DNA from: Zanthoxylum bungeanum
Taxonomy: Eukaryota > Streptophyta > Magnoliopsida > Sapindales > Rutaceae
DNA: 64,000 nucleotides
Assembly (NCBI GenBank): GCA_019454045.1
Contig: SKCR01032771.1
Span: 62,001-126,000 of the forward strand
Direction of reading: 5' to 3'
Shown: in pieces, positions 1 to 11,196 of the stretch
Layout of the letters: each line of letters opens with the position of its first letter
Numbering within the stretch: position 1 is the first letter of the stretch
Notes under the pieces: generated by a model
What the model was told of the DNA's origin: nothing
The model's database searches: none
Seen by the model: only the letters and a program-made list of their open reading frames with translations
Made by a program: the position numbers and the translations under genes

Positions 1-154
1 TTGAGTAGATAAGGTTTTGACAGTATAACTATAACCTTACTCAATTGGAGACGGTAATGACGAAGGGATTATACATTAGCGTTTTAACTTCGACTTGTAT
101 GGTTCGACGTGTCATGTTGTTTTTAGTCATGATTTGTAGGTGGACAGACCTTCA

Positions 155-202
<48 letters not shown>

Positions 203-481
203 CTCGTTGACCACTAGGGCGACCTCTCGTCAAATGTTGACAAAGTAGTTTTGGGTATTTATGATTAAATTGTTTAATCCGATAATTCATTAGATGAATT
301 GAATTAATTAATTTTATATCAAGAGTTGATATAAGTTTATTGTATAATTAATGTAAATTTGATTTACATTAAATTAGTAATTATTTTGTGAATTAATTTA
401 ATTGTTAAATTAATATACAATATTAATTACTTAACTTATACAATTAATTAATTAATTAAATTGGATTGTTTAGTTAAAGTA
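1..481. mobile_element. Old LTR-like remnant, left part
   Basis: No gene is visible here. Around 48..130 the sequence resembles the Copia family C LTR near 17215..17300: both have a short GACG/GACGG stretch, then a motif ending ATTATACATT, then a CTTCGAC/CCTCGAC...TGTATG block. Both also carry an ATACTCGT...CTAGGGCGAC/CTGGGGCAAC block near 200. The stretch 290..480 is AT-rich and made of perfect inverted repeats with 3-nt spacers (see findings). A hAT element follows directly and its target duplication begins at 482, so the remnant continues at 3489. That this is an LTR is an inference from resemblance. Confidence 0.45.
155..202. repeat. Compound microsatellite (TG)12(TA)12
   Basis: Twelve TG units at 155..178 run directly into twelve TA units at 179..202 with no interruption. 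A short open frame crossing it only translates the repeat and is not a gene. Confidence 0.97.
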
Positions 482-489
482 ACTAAATG

Positions 490-3480
490 CAGTGGCGGAG
501 CCAGGGATTCAACACAGGAGGGGCTAAGTTAAAAAGTTCAACAAAAAAGTACCAAAATTTTGAACTTCATTAATATATTTTCATTCAATACATTTACAAT
601 TGTCCTCGACGAGCTTTCATATGTTGAAAACGTTGGATAATTACTTCATTATCAATATTACAAAAAATATTCTTTTCTATGTATACTACTAGACTATCAT
701 TCAACCATTGATCTCCCATCCGATTTCGCAATCGATTTTTCACAAAATGCATAGTTGAAAATGCTCTTTCCACTGTAGCTGTGGCAACCGGTAATATCAA
801 TACTAATGTCACCAATAAATAAACTAATGGAAACACTTTATCTTTTCCAGTTTCAACCATTCTTCTTGCAAGCTCACCAATCCCTTTCAATCTTGAAAAA
901 TCATTATCAGAACCAACATCCATAATATAAACTTCAAGCTGAATTTCAAGTGCCATAAGATCCATTGAAGAAAAATCATTTGGATAAAATTCAGCAAGAC
1001 GCAGTAGTTTATGTTTATCAAAAGCTGCAAACGAGTCATTTGGGCATAGACATGCCAAACAAAGGAGCAACTCAGTGTTCGTCTCATTGAAGCGGTTGTT
1101 TAATTCTTGAAGTTGCATGTCCAAAACTGCATAAAATAACTCAACACGAAAACGATGTGTATTTGTGATCTTTTGACCCTTGCGTTGTGATTTCCCATTA
1201 GTCAAAAAAATATCATCCATATTAGGAAGATCAATGTCATGATTCTCACAATAGGAAGAAACTTCACCAAGTAAAGAGTCACATCCATTCTCTCTCATGT
1301 TTTGCAAGTTTCGCCTATACACTCCAATTAATTTCATGGCATTCACAATGTCTTGGTCTTTTTTTTTGTAATGCTTGAGATAACTCATATGCAAATCCAA
1401 GTATTCTTTTCATCAAGAATAAGCTAAAAATAAACTCAAATGAATGTATGAATTTCAGCAATGTTGTAGCTTGAAATCTTTGTTCAGAATTTCCCTCATT
1501 CGAAATAATTTCAAGCATATTAGTAATAGATGAAAACATACTAATTATGCTTAGTAACGTACCATAATGTGAGCCCCAACGTGTATCAGCGGGACGTTTC
1601 AAAGTTATTTCTTGATTTAAACCTCGTCCACTTGAAATCTCATGACTATTAAGTGCTTCAATGACTGCACGAGCATGTTCTTCTTGAAGAATATCATGAC
1701 GTTTTGCTGAAGCTCCAACAACATTGACTAACATAGTAATTAAATTGAAGAGAGAATTAACGTCTTCATTCTTTTTTGCCACAGAAATAAGAACCAATTG
1801 AAGTTGATGGGCAAAACAATGAATAAAATAAGCACATTTATTATCCTCCAAAATGAGTGTTTTAAGGCCATTGAACTCGCCTCGCATATTACTAGCTCCA
1901 TCATACCCTTGCCCACGCAGCCTATACATACTCAATCCATGCCTAGAAAATAGCTTGTCAAGTGCCTCTTTTAGTGAAAGAGCTGTAGTACTAGTAACAT
2001 GTTCAATACCGATAAAACGCTCAACCACATAGCCATTTTTATCCACATAACGCAAAACGACAGCCATTTGTTCCTTTGATGATATATCACGAGACTCATC
2101 AACAAGAATAGAAAACAAAACATCACCCATCTCTCTAATAATAATATTGGTAGTTTCAACTGAAACACAAGTTACAATATCTTTCTGAATCTCATTTGAT
2201 GTCAACTGAAGATTTCTAGGAGCATTTTCAAAAGTAATAGCATTAATGTCCTCATTATGGTCAGCAAGGAAATGTAGAAGCTCAAGAAAGTTACCTCGAT
2301 TATTTGAATCTTTAGACTCATCATGCCCACGAAATGCAAGCCCTTGTTTTAACAGAAATCTAACACAATCAATAGTAGCATTCAAATGGGCTCGATATTC
2401 ACTTCGAGTTTTTTCTGAATGTCTTGAGAAAGCTATTTCAATATGCTGCTTCTGATTCATCAACGCTTCACAATCCTGTCTAGCTTTATTATGAGCACTA
2501 TTGATATCTCCCTCATGTTCAATAAATTTTTCTTTCTTCTTCCAATTCTTAAATCTTTGACCAACAAATATATCACCACCACTTTGTTTACCATTCTCTT
2601 CTTTAAAAAGATAACAAAAAAGACAGAATGCAGCATCTTTTTCTATGCCATATTCCAACCAAGAGCCAAAATTTTCAAACCAAGTTGAGACAAACCGTCG
2701 TTTTTGATTTCCAAAATTTGATAATTTAAAGTTGTGATTTTTAGGTTGAACATGACCCTTTTGTAAGTACGCTCTTCGGACTTCATCTCGGATATTATGA
2801 CTATAATAAGAGATTCGAGGTCTTAATCCAGGATCTGTAGGAAGATCTTGTAAATTAACTTCTACATCTTCACTTGAACAATACTTAGTTTTCTTCGGAG
2901 AAGATTGTAATGTTGATTTTCTTTTAAAATATTTCTCCATAACTATATCAAATAAACAAAAAAATAATTCAGTTTCTTGACAATCGTAAAAAAGAATAAC
3001 AACAATACAACATCAATCCCCAAAACCAACAAGACTGCAAGACAGGATTGTGAAGCGTTGATAAAATAAACACAACATCAATCCCCAAGTAATTAACAAA
3101 TGTACAAAATAAACACAACTCATTAACGATTAACCCATTTCAACCATCAAATTGAAAACAAAAAATAAAAATAAAAAAAGAAAGATATTTGCTAATTTGC
3201 ATAAAATTTGCAATCGAAAATGGGTTTTATTAGGGTTTAAGTATGTGATACTGATTGTAGTAATGATGATTAACAAAAAAAATTAAAAAAAGAAAAAAAT
3301 AAAAAAAAAGAAAGATACCAGGGGCTGTCGGCTGAGTTGTGAGTTGAAATCAATGAAATGGGTTGCTGAGTTGCTGAAGATGAAGGGCACTGTCGGCTGT
3401 ATTTTGAAAAAATAACAATTTTTTTTTTTAATTTGTTAAATTTTTTTTGGCCCAACAGGGGCTACATGCCTTCGCCCCTG
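490..3480 (-). mobile_element. hAT DNA transposon with 8-bp target duplication
   Basis: The element begins CAGTGGCGGAGCC at 490 and ends TTCGCCCCTG at 3480. The complement of that end is CAGGGGCGAA, so the terminal inverted repeats match at 8 of the first 10 bases. It is flanked by a perfect 8-bp duplication, ACTAAATG at 482..489 and 3481..3488, as expected for hAT insertion. It encodes a hAT transposase on the minus strand. The perfect duplication and the single coding lesion suggest a fairly recent insertion. It sits inside an older LTR-like remnant. Confidence 0.95.
594..2940 (-). pseudogene. hAT transposase, TTF zinc finger/ZMYM1-like, one frameshift
   Basis: This encodes the DNA-cutting enzyme of the surrounding hAT element. 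The first open part (2940 down to 1315, 541 codons) starts MEKYFKRK. It has a TTF-type zinc-finger region at about residues 75 to 115 (WFENFGSWLEYG...CLFCYLF) and then the long RNase-H-like region typical of ZMYM1-like plant transposases. The second part (1400 down to 594) carries the C-terminal hAT dimerisation domain (ATATVERAFSTM...VKNRLRNRM). The parts are in different frames and overlap in a run of nine A on the coding strand (1359..1367). One base more or less there would link LSQALQKK to DQDIVNAMK, giving roughly 780 residues, a normal length. It could be a true mutation, a sequencing error or slippage. Otherwise the enzyme looks whole. Confidence 0.93.
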
Positions 3481-3488
3481 ACTAAATG

Positions 3489-5279
3489 ATTCATAAAATG
3501 TAACTAATTAGCTTTATACTAAAGTTGGTGAGATTAATTTTAACTATGGTTAAGTTGCTTTTTGAAACATGTGGTGTGGATAAAAGATGCTCCTATACCA
3601 TAGTTAAATTAAATACCATGGTTTGATTTTTGTTTTCTTTAATTAATCTTAATAAAAACAAAATGAAAACAACAAAAAGCAATTTTTGGTTTGACTTTTC
3701 CCATTTTACACTCACTGCTGCCGAAACCAATTAAAAGCATAAATTGAAAATTGATTCTTCTCTCACTTACTGCCACTGCCGAATGAGAAGGGAAAAAGTA
3801 TTGATTTTTGTTTTAAAAAATCCAAGCCAAAAATCTCACAAAAATTACCCAAACTTTTTTTTAAGAACATGGGATTAATCCCTAAGAGTTAAGGGTTAAT
3901 TATTGTTCTTGAAGTTGTTCAAGTTTTCCTAGGGTTTAAGAATTGAATTTTTGGGAAAAATTTGTTGCCACTCTTGAGTGATCAAACCACATTTTGATCA
4001 CCAAGATTTGTTCTTGAGAAAGCTCAATTTGGTGGAATTTTGAAGGAGTTCAAAAGCTTGGAAGATTTGGAGAAACTTGAATTCAAAGGTTGAAAAAGCT
4101 TGGAGGATTTGGAAGCTTGGATGCAAAGCTTCAATTTATTGGCAAAACTTGTTGGTACATTTAACTTGTCAATTTATTTGTTCAATTTGTTGATTAATTT
4201 TGTTGAGAAAAATTATTGTGGAAGTGTTGGATAAATTGGAAGCATGTATGTGAGGATTAGAAGCATTGAAGTTTTGGAAAATCAATATATATTTGATATG
4301 TTAATTTTTGTATGCTTGGAATAATTTTGCAAGAGTTGGAAAATTATTTTGTATGCTTGAATTAATTTTTCAAATGTTGGAAAATTAATTTTAGTATGTT
4401 TGGATTATTTTCAAGTGTTGGAAATAATTTTGATGCTTAGATTAATTTGTAATAGTTGATAAATATATTAAAATGTGTTGAAAAAATTTAATTGGCTTAT
4501 GGTAATTATTTTAATGCATAGAAAATGTTTTTACTGCATTAGGAAAATTTTAAGTTGATGAATTTTTTTTTTTAATCCCACTGTTAAGGACTGCAGAATA
4601 AAAAAAAAATAAAAAATTATTCGCTCGGGATTTGATCTCGGACGGATTCCGCTGTGCTCGTTTTGTCCGTTCCTCACACAACAGAATGTCATGTCAGTAC
4701 TTGGCACATAATAATGTTCGTTGTGTTGTGTAATTACTGAACAAACAAAAATGATTTTCAAGATAGCTTGAGAAAATTAGGATTTTCAATATAGCTTTAG
4801 AAAATTTTGTCATACTTAATTTGGTTAAGAATAATTTTTTTTTTTAATCTATTTATTTCACTAAAATATGGTTACACATATTCATAATTAAAAATTACAG
4901 TAATATAACTGCAAACGCCCACTACTAATGCTGTGTATATCATTTCAAATAATTTTTGGAGTTCAATAATAATAAAAAAGAAGATATTTTGAGATAAAAT
5001 CAGGCCGGAGGTGGCCTTAAATCGTCTTAAATTTTAAAAGGCCCTAGGCGAATTCTTAGAATAAGATCCCTACAGATAAAGGATAAAAATATATAAATCA
5101 CATTACACACTAAAATTTAAAAAATTTCTATATTCAGATGGTCCTATTTTTGGGTCAAAATTGGGGTCCAGCCGACCACCGTGTCGACTCTCCCCATATC
5201 ACATCTCATCTGAATCAGGCTGACAAAATCTTTTAAAAAGGGTGATTTATAGAAGGGGAAGATGGTTCACAACTTCACA
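3489..5279. other. LTR-like remnant, right part, and gene-free AT-rich DNA
   Basis: No gene is seen. 3489..about 4250 continues the remnant interrupted by the hAT element. It has leader-like TTCTTGAG and TTGGAAGATTTGG stretches but no recognised LTR end. 4600..4760 has no clear assignment. 5000..5165 is related to 26040..26200 (shared GTGGCC, CTTAAATT, GAGTTCTTAAAAT/GAATTCTTAGAAT and ACTAAAATTTAAAA blocks), so it is a dispersed repeat of unknown type. Confidence 0.4.
4274..4460. repeat. Diverged minisatellite, about 41-bp unit
   Basis: Successive units start GTTGGAAAATTA or GTTGGAAATAAT and contain GTATGCTTG or GATGCTTAG followed by ATTAATTT. Two neighbouring units are 41 bp long, the next about 38. 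At least three clear copies are present, with weaker ones before and after. Confidence 0.6.
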
Positions 5280-5950
5280 TTTATATAAAAAGGGAGTACA
5301 TACTGATCCTATGACGAAAGAGGACAAACGACAACAGTTTGCTGCTTCTCATTTAACTTCAAATCTAAGTGCATAATCATTGAAGTCCCACAATAACCAC
5401 CACAATCTACAATCTACTAAAAGCAAGATCACAATCCCCTATTTCAGGGAGCAAGAGGAGCTTCCTTGCTAAGCTATAATATCTTCTTCTTCTCAGCCAT
5501 CTTTGTCTATTTGCATCTGTAATCATTCAACTTCCAGATTGTATAATTGAAAATAACCTCTGATGCTAAACAGCATTATCAGTATTCAAGGGTAGAAAGG
5601 GCTTTCAATCTTGGAGTTTTAGGAACAGTTTGGAACTGAGGTACATTATCTTTTAATCCAATCAGCTGCAGAGAAATGGATTCATAAGGTGTCAATTCTA
5701 TCAAATAATTGGTATACCAAACTCTAATGCTACGTACTACGGCTTCTATGATTTCATTTGCATTTTTTACTTGCGCTTAAATCACTTGGGTGATTATCCA
5801 TATTGATAACTACTGTATCCTTTGTGCATCAAGAAAAGTTGAAGCAGAAATCAGTAAGTTCATCCCCAATCCAGTTTGATTCAACCGTATCATTACAGAC
5901 AATTCAAGTGGGACAAAAAGAGAACTAGAAATCCATAATCACCCATGAAG
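5280..5950. other. Region downstream of TAF11, no coding assigned
   Basis: A plus-strand TATATAAA lies at about 5281..5288 and the following sequence is pyrimidine-rich with AACTTCCAG and similar splice-acceptor-like motifs. It could hold an independent non-coding transcript or an extension of the TAF11 3' untranslated region. No open frame supports a protein. Confidence 0.3.
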
Positions 5951-6035
5951 TTTATTAATGCTTGATGAACTATATCACAACTTTGTAAGAAAGCTCCCGC
6001 TTACCTGAAATAATAAGAAATAAGCTGATTTGCAT

Positions 6036-6936
6036 CTACCGGAACAACCTTGGAACTGATCGCTTTGGTACTTTGCCCTCAAGCTTCAGTCTTCTAAATG
6101 ATTCTCTGATGTGACAAGGCCTGATTGGCCCAGATTCATTCCTCTCCGTCATAACCATTCTAGCTGCGAGCAAAACCATAAAAGACTTGACAATTCAAAC
6201 TTCTAAATACAAACTTTTATGTCAAGTAAACCATACTCCAAAAAATAGCTTATTCGCCATTAGTAACATTTGTTATCAAGCTTATTCATCTATTTTGAAA
6301 TGAAATTAGCATAAAAATTGCAACCATTAGCATACCAGTTTCAACAAGTTCACCAACAAACATCTTAGCAATCCCACAGACCACAATGGTCATTGGCAAA
6401 GAAATTTTCTGGCTTCCAGTAATGCTAACTAACAACTGCTTCCACAAGGCAACAAAATTGTAATCAATATATAACTTACTAAGAACAATACTAAAGAAAT
6501 CAAAATCTAAGGGTTAGGGTTAGGGTTAGGGATCGCATACCCTTCTCATGTTAGACCTCTGAAGGGCAGATCTCCGAAAGGACTCGTACCGATTCATCTG
6601 GTCCTCGGTGAATTGATTAAGAATCGCTTGCATCTTGGCCAGCTTAGAAGGGTCAGAACTTGAAGGGAATTTGTTGCCAAGCTCTACCTCCATGTTGTCG
6701 TCATCATCGTCGTCATCGTCATCTTTGTTCTTGGCCATGGCCGTCTTAGCAGTCACAGGCATAGGAGCTTGACTCCCTAAATTATCAAACTCGTCTTCTA
6801 ATCCACCAGGAACAATAGAAGTAGCGGAATCTGCAGCGGTGCCGGCCTGAGTTTGAGTCTCGATCTCTAACTCATCGGGCGAATCACCAGGTGATTCCTC
6901 CGACGCTGCCTCAAATGGGTCCTTTGATTGCTTCAT
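6036..6936 (-). CDS. TAF11: Transcription initiation factor TFIID subunit 11
   Basis: TAF11 is a histone-fold subunit of the nuclear general transcription factor TFIID and pairs with TAF13. Three exons are read on the minus strand: 6936..6541 (132 codons), 6435..6336 (100 nt) and 6163..6036 (128 nt, ending TAG). Introns are 6540..6436 and 6335..6164, each GT...AG. The product is 207 residues, close to plant TAF11 (about 210). It opens MKQSKDPFEAA, has an acidic middle with nine Asp in a row, then the conserved SSDPSKLAKMQ and FTEDQMNRYESFRRSALQR. Exon 2 gives LLVSITGSQKISLPM and GIAKMFVGELVET. Exon 3 gives SGPIRPCHIRESFRRLKLEG and ends VPKRSVPRLFR. No lesion is seen. A minus-strand AATAAA at 5956..5951 may serve polyadenylation. 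This is the only intact cellular gene in the window. Confidence 0.96.
6508..6531. repeat. Short telomere-like array in TAF11 intron 1
   Basis: Four hexamers, TAAGGG followed by three TTAGGG, lie a few bases inside the 5' end of TAF11 intron 1. The unit is the TTAGGG hexamer and not the usual plant heptamer TTTAGGG. Confidence 0.9.
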
Positions 6937-6954
6937 TCTTTGAACTAATTGACC

Positions 6955-6963
6955 CTAGGGTTT
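6955..6963 (-). promoter_or_regulatory. Telo-box (AAACCCTAG) in the TAF11 leader
   Basis: AAACCCTA-type telo-boxes are common near start sites of plant genes for basic cellular machinery. This copy lies about 20 nt upstream of the TAF11 ATG in the presumed leader. Its role here is inferred from position. Confidence 0.45.
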
Positions 6964-7093
6964 CTGAATTAAGCAATCCCTGGAATTTGTTGAATGCTTT
7001 TGACGAAACGACGACGGATTGACTGAGCTCTTGGTAAAGGCAATGAACTGGCGCTTATTTTCCGAGGGCATTGTGGACAATAGACATCTTAAT

Positions 7094-7101
7094 ATTTTAT
7101 A
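7094..7101 (-). promoter_or_regulatory. Probable TATA box of TAF11
   Basis: The minus strand reads TATAAAAT about 160 bp upstream of the TAF11 start codon. This would place initiation near 7065 and give a leader of about 130 nt. Position and sequence fit a plant core promoter; use is inferred. Confidence 0.5.
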
Positions 7102-7519
7102 CCCATGGACTTGGTATGGCCGAGGGGAAATTATAAAAAGTAAATAAATAAATAACACACATTTCTTAATTATTCATTATTAAGTTTTTTTTCATGCATT
7201 TTACCCAATAATAAGATAGAGAAATCAAAATACCCTCAAAATAACTTAACCTTTTCATAATTCTCTCTTCACTTTTCACTCATCTCTATGTGAAACCAAC
7301 GGCTAAGAGCAAAGAAGACAATTGTTAATTTTTCTTTTTCAAATTCAAACAGAAATAAGTAGGTTTCGTTAATGTATTTTAATTTAAACATGAAATGGAT
7401 GTTTTTTTTATGTTTTAGTTCGATTACATGCCTTCATCTTGTTTTTTTGTTGGTTTGTTATTATTTTGTCATGTGTTATCTATGTGTTTGATAAAATGCT
7501 CAAATATACGTGAATGCAT

Positions 7520-7642
7520 TGATAGTGTGACATTTGTTGTCGCACTGACTATCGCACTATGTTATAGAACGACAGTTGTGCGATAACAGATGTCGCACTA
7601 ACAAATAGTGTGACAAAGATTGCGACCATTAGTGCGATAGTG
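7520..7642. repeat. Cluster of TCGCACT/AGTGCGA motifs in both orientations
   Basis: Within about 120 bp there are at least seven copies of a 7 to 9-bp motif (TGTCGCACT, TATCGCACT, GTGCGATA, AGTGTGACA) alternating between strands. Such clusters are typical of the subterminal regions of CACTA-type or Mutator-type DNA transposons. No ends or duplication could be defined. Confidence 0.5.
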
Positions 7643-7648
7643 TACTGT

Positions 7649-7740
7649 TGTCACGACCCAATTTCTCATGACGTAATCGGTAGGAGACAACGTCGCCATC
7701 TCCATGAGCCTCATGATTTATACTTATCTAACTTGTGGTG
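7649..7740 (+). mobile_element. Transposon terminus beginning TGTCACGACCC
   Basis: This stretch is related to 31645..31740, which begins TGTCATATCCC. Both continue with AATTT/AGTTT, then a spaced GAGACAA and a CCATCTCC block. Two diverged copies at unrelated places show it is an interspersed repeat. It may be an LTR end, but no partner LTR is in the window. Confidence 0.5.
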
Positions 7741-7775
7741 AATTGTATATATTCCTTATACGTAAGCGATCAACT

Positions 7776-7803
<28 letters not shown>
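7776..7803. repeat. (TA)14 microsatellite
   Basis: An uninterrupted TA run. The overlapping short open frame is not a gene. Confidence 0.95.
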
Positions 7804-7807
<4 letters not shown>

Positions 7808-7883
7808 TAACGGGTTTGTTAAAATTTTAGCATGATGTATCATAAACATCACGCAACCTGGATTAATGTCTAGTAGGGTAATG

Positions 7884-8102
7884 CTATGATACCCAAGGGT
7901 ATCAAATAACCTTAGGTTGAAAGTTGCATGTTCAATGCAACTTTGACCAATAAACATGCAACTTCGATCAATAAACATGCAATTGATTTCATGTTTAAAA
8001 AATTTCATGTTTATTGATATAATTTGTATGTTCAATGCTCAAAGTTGCATTGAACATGCAACTTTGATACCCAAGGGTATGTGATACCCTTGGGTATCAT
8101 AG
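7884..8102. mobile_element. MITE with about 19-bp terminal inverted repeats
   Basis: The left end reads CTATGATACCCAAGGGTAT and the right end is its complement (ATACCCTTGGGTATCATAG). The terminal repeat is itself palindromic (ATACCCAAGGGTAT). The interior (about 180 bp) holds repeated GCAACTTTGA, AAACATGCAA and TTCAATGCAACTTT words in both orientations, so the whole element folds back. No coding capacity is present and the target duplication is unclear. Confidence 0.75.
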
Positions 8103-8631
8103 ACATGCTTTGTCTAGTATCGTGAGAAGACATGTTTATAAAAAAAATTAATTATGAGAATTATTAGAAAGAGACAAAAGCTATATACCCCAAAGTTGAT
8201 ATTTGAAAGAAACTGCTGAAAAAGTTTGCTTCATAATGAGTTAATTCTTTGATTATAAAAAAGTGTCAATTTAACATAAAAATAAATAAATCAACTTTGC
8301 CCAAAAAAAAAAAATGTAAATTAGGCCTCTAGTTTCTTATTATTATTTAAAAAAAATGTATCTGCAATTTGACTACGTGTTTCACAATGTACACAACATT
8401 TGAGTCACATAAGTCTAATAAAATTTTAGATCACTCTAGTTATATTATTTTAGGGAAATTATCTCTGAAACCCAGAAAATACATATAGTCTCTATGGATT
8501 TCTAACAATAACACCGCATTATTTTTGGTTTGTGTTTTTATATCAATGAGCCACTTTTCCGTTAACGGTGTTAAGTTAATGATGACGTCAGAATGATATT
8601 TTTGTCAAATCACTATATATATTGTAGTAAC

Positions 8632-9141
8632 TGTTGGGGTTGGTGCTCAGAGCGCCAATCCGGACCGTATTTATGTCTGATTCATGAATATGAACAATCC
8701 ATTTTTCCATAATATTACTTATTTATGGTTGCACCTCTTGTTTTTATATACGTATTCGATTTAATTACGATCAGATTGAAACTAAATGTGGTTTAGTGAT
8801 ATGTATATATTAGACAAAGGCCAGATAATATATAATGCAGTACACAGTTACAAAGATAGTTTGTAATTGACATTGGGAAGTGTCACTGCTAAATGTATAT
8901 TATCAAATACAGTTCCTGGTCAAGATTCACTAACACGGGTCGGTTAGTCAAATCTGTTGAGACCAATACATGTCGTATATCGAGACTTGGTCTGATGGTT
9001 TATCCCAATGAACCATGAGTCTATGGAGACTCGTATAGACGTGTAGGTGTTTATAGTGGATAAACACTGAACGACTCACCGAAGATTCTTAATGGATGGT
9101 ACACCAACGTCAATAAGAATATTATCGGGTTGAGTAGCACT
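8632..9141 (+). mobile_element. Truncated 5' LTR of Copia family C
   Basis: It is very similar to the start of the 3' LTR (16360 onwards) from TGTTGGGG to TTGAGTAGCACT, then the match ends abruptly at 9141. The rest of the LTR and the primer site are missing here. Confidence 0.9.
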
Positions 9142-10008
9142 AATACTCGCCCATTGGTAGCTTCACGCTTATCGGTTATATGTGGTTTATTTTCTTTCTT
9201 TAGAGACATTTTTCTTTTTAGTTATACCATACTTCATAACACTAGAAAATCAAAATAGATATCTAAGCAAACGATCATTCATCGACATGCAATTTCTTCA
9301 ACTAGTCACCTTGTCAACTACTTAAGTTTTACTGCTAAAAATATGTTTTTAAGTGCTTACGAGTCTAACATAGATTAGTTATTCAAGGCATCAGATAAAA
9401 GTAAATCGGGCACTTATCGTTTCTAAAATTTCACTCATAAACAAACAATATCATCACAGGATTTATGTTTTACTATCAAAGACTAAAATAATTTTTTTTT
9501 TCAATAAATTTAAACAACTAAATAGCAAGTAAACAACATACACACACCCCCAAACTTAAAATTTGCATTGTCCTCAATGTAAGATAAATATCAAGAGCAA
9601 GAGTAAGGAACAACACTACCGTGCATGAAGTTGATCAGACTCTTGCTGGTTAGAATTTGGTTGCGCGGGCGTTGTGTGTCTCGTGCTACCTGCATAAATA
9701 GCATGCAAAACGAATAAATAAACAATAGCACACAGTAAAAAAAATAAAGAAAATAAATAAATGCAATTAAATGCAAGGGTTGCCTCCCCGCTAGCGCTAA
9801 GTTTAACGTCTTCAGCCAGACGCAACCACCCAAATGGTTATGGTGGCTTAAACGTAGTGAACCGGATAATTTCATCTGCTTTCTTCTTTGGTATCCACCG
9901 ATTCTTATGACATGAAAATGACAGCTTGGCAGGCTGTGGCAATTTATCCATAAATGGTCCCCAATGATATGTAGATTTTCCCTCAATTGGAAATTTTGGA
10001 CTGCATAT

Positions 10009-10941
10009 TCAGCAAAATTGGCTCGGCCTCCTTTTTAACCTTCCAGGGATCATCTCCAAGTGAGCACTGACCTTTCTTTTTCTCTTTTTACAACGCTTTG
10101 GGATTGGTTTCAGGTTTAGCTGCAAAGAATCTTCCTTTATACATGACTGCACTATGCTCGTAGGTTGTTGAAATACTGACTCACCCTGCGTGTTTACAAC
10201 TCCCTTTTCTACTGTATTTATCTTGTGATATTCTGCATCACCTTGAGGGCTCGGCATGGCTCTGAAAACACTGAAGGTGACTTCTTCATTTTGACCTCTC
10301 ATTATCAATTCACCTTTGTTTTCTTCTTCTGTTACTGTTTCCTTCTGAAATATCACTTCATCTTCTTTACTGTCTAAGTCCTGAGAGGTGTCTTTAAACT
10401 CTTTTCCGCTCCTACAGGTTATGATTTGACATTGCTCATTGGGGTTGACTTCAATATCACTCGGAAACACCCATGTTTGTTGATTGACCATGGAATAAAC
10501 AAGCAACCCAATTTGCGCTTCTACAGATTTCATATTTGCCTCTATATTGCCCATTCGTGTTTCGATGTTATCCAGCTTTGACTAATTCTTCTCAAACCTC
10601 TCTGAAGCTGTAGCTACAAAAGTGCTCATGAGGTCTTCTAAGGAAGGTTTCTGCTCAGCTTTTGGATAATTGAAGCCATGAGGAGGTTGTAAAACGTTCT
10701 CTATATCAGCATATGAAAAATTCGGATGATAATAATTAGGCATAGGACTACCTCTACAGTTGTTGAAGTTCCAATTGTTCACATACTGTACTTGTTCAAA
10801 TCCTGCTCCTCTGTTGGGTAAAACCATTCCATTAGTAGAAGATGCTTTAATAGATAATTGGCCCATTTGATTTGTCAATACTGCTAGATAAGTCGTGAGA
10901 GACGATACTTGAGCTATCAGTGCACCAATAGGATCTGCCAT
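10009..10941 (-). pseudogene. Gypsy gag remnant (Athila/Tat-like), one in-frame stop
   Basis: This is part of the capsid polyprotein of the surrounding gypsy element. The frame begins MADPIGALIAQVSS and has the family-typical NYYHPNFSYADIENVLQPP and SLEDLMSTFV segments. After one TAG stop (between 10555 and 10581) it continues in the same frame with IEAQIG-like MGNIEANMKSVEAQIGLL and the EVNPNEQCQIITCRSGKE block seen in Athila/Tat gag. The second part then loses similarity and ends at 10009. The frame is otherwise open. It lacks the protease domain, so it cannot act alone. Confidence 0.85.
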
Positions 10942-11170
10942 TGCTTCTTTTCAAATTCACCTCGTACGAAAAAAATATAAAACCAAACAAAAATAAAATA
11001 AAATAATAAAAAAATAAAAACAAATAAAAAAGAAAAATAAAACTAAAGACAAAACTAAAGAAAATAAAGAAAATAAAATAAAAATAAAAATAAACATAAA
11101 AATAAAATAAAATTCTAAATTAAAGCTAAGATTGCTTGGTAGTAATATTAATGTGAATTAAACAAACAAT

Positions 11171-11187
11171 CCCCGGGAACGGCGCCA
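11171..11187 (-). promoter_or_regulatory. Primer binding site, tRNA-Asp type
   Basis: The minus strand reads TGGCGCCGTTCCCGGGG nine bases downstream of the LTR end. This resembles the primer site of Athila-type gypsy elements, complementary to the 3' end of tRNA-Asp. Confidence 0.8.
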
Positions 11188-11196
11188 AAAACCTGT

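Noticed and set aside
3270..3455. 61-codon frame near the hAT right end
   Set aside because: Low-complexity lysine and phenylalanine stretches from A/T runs inside the hAT subterminal region.
4600..4700. tRNA gene or SINE around GGGATTTGATCTCGG
   Set aside because: Only a weak B-box-like word; no A box, no cloverleaf and no duplication.
5559..5640. Possible C/D-box snoRNA (CTGATGC near the start, CTGA near the end, about 80 nt apart)
   Set aside because: The first box does not fit RTGATGA and no terminal stem or internal boxes were found.
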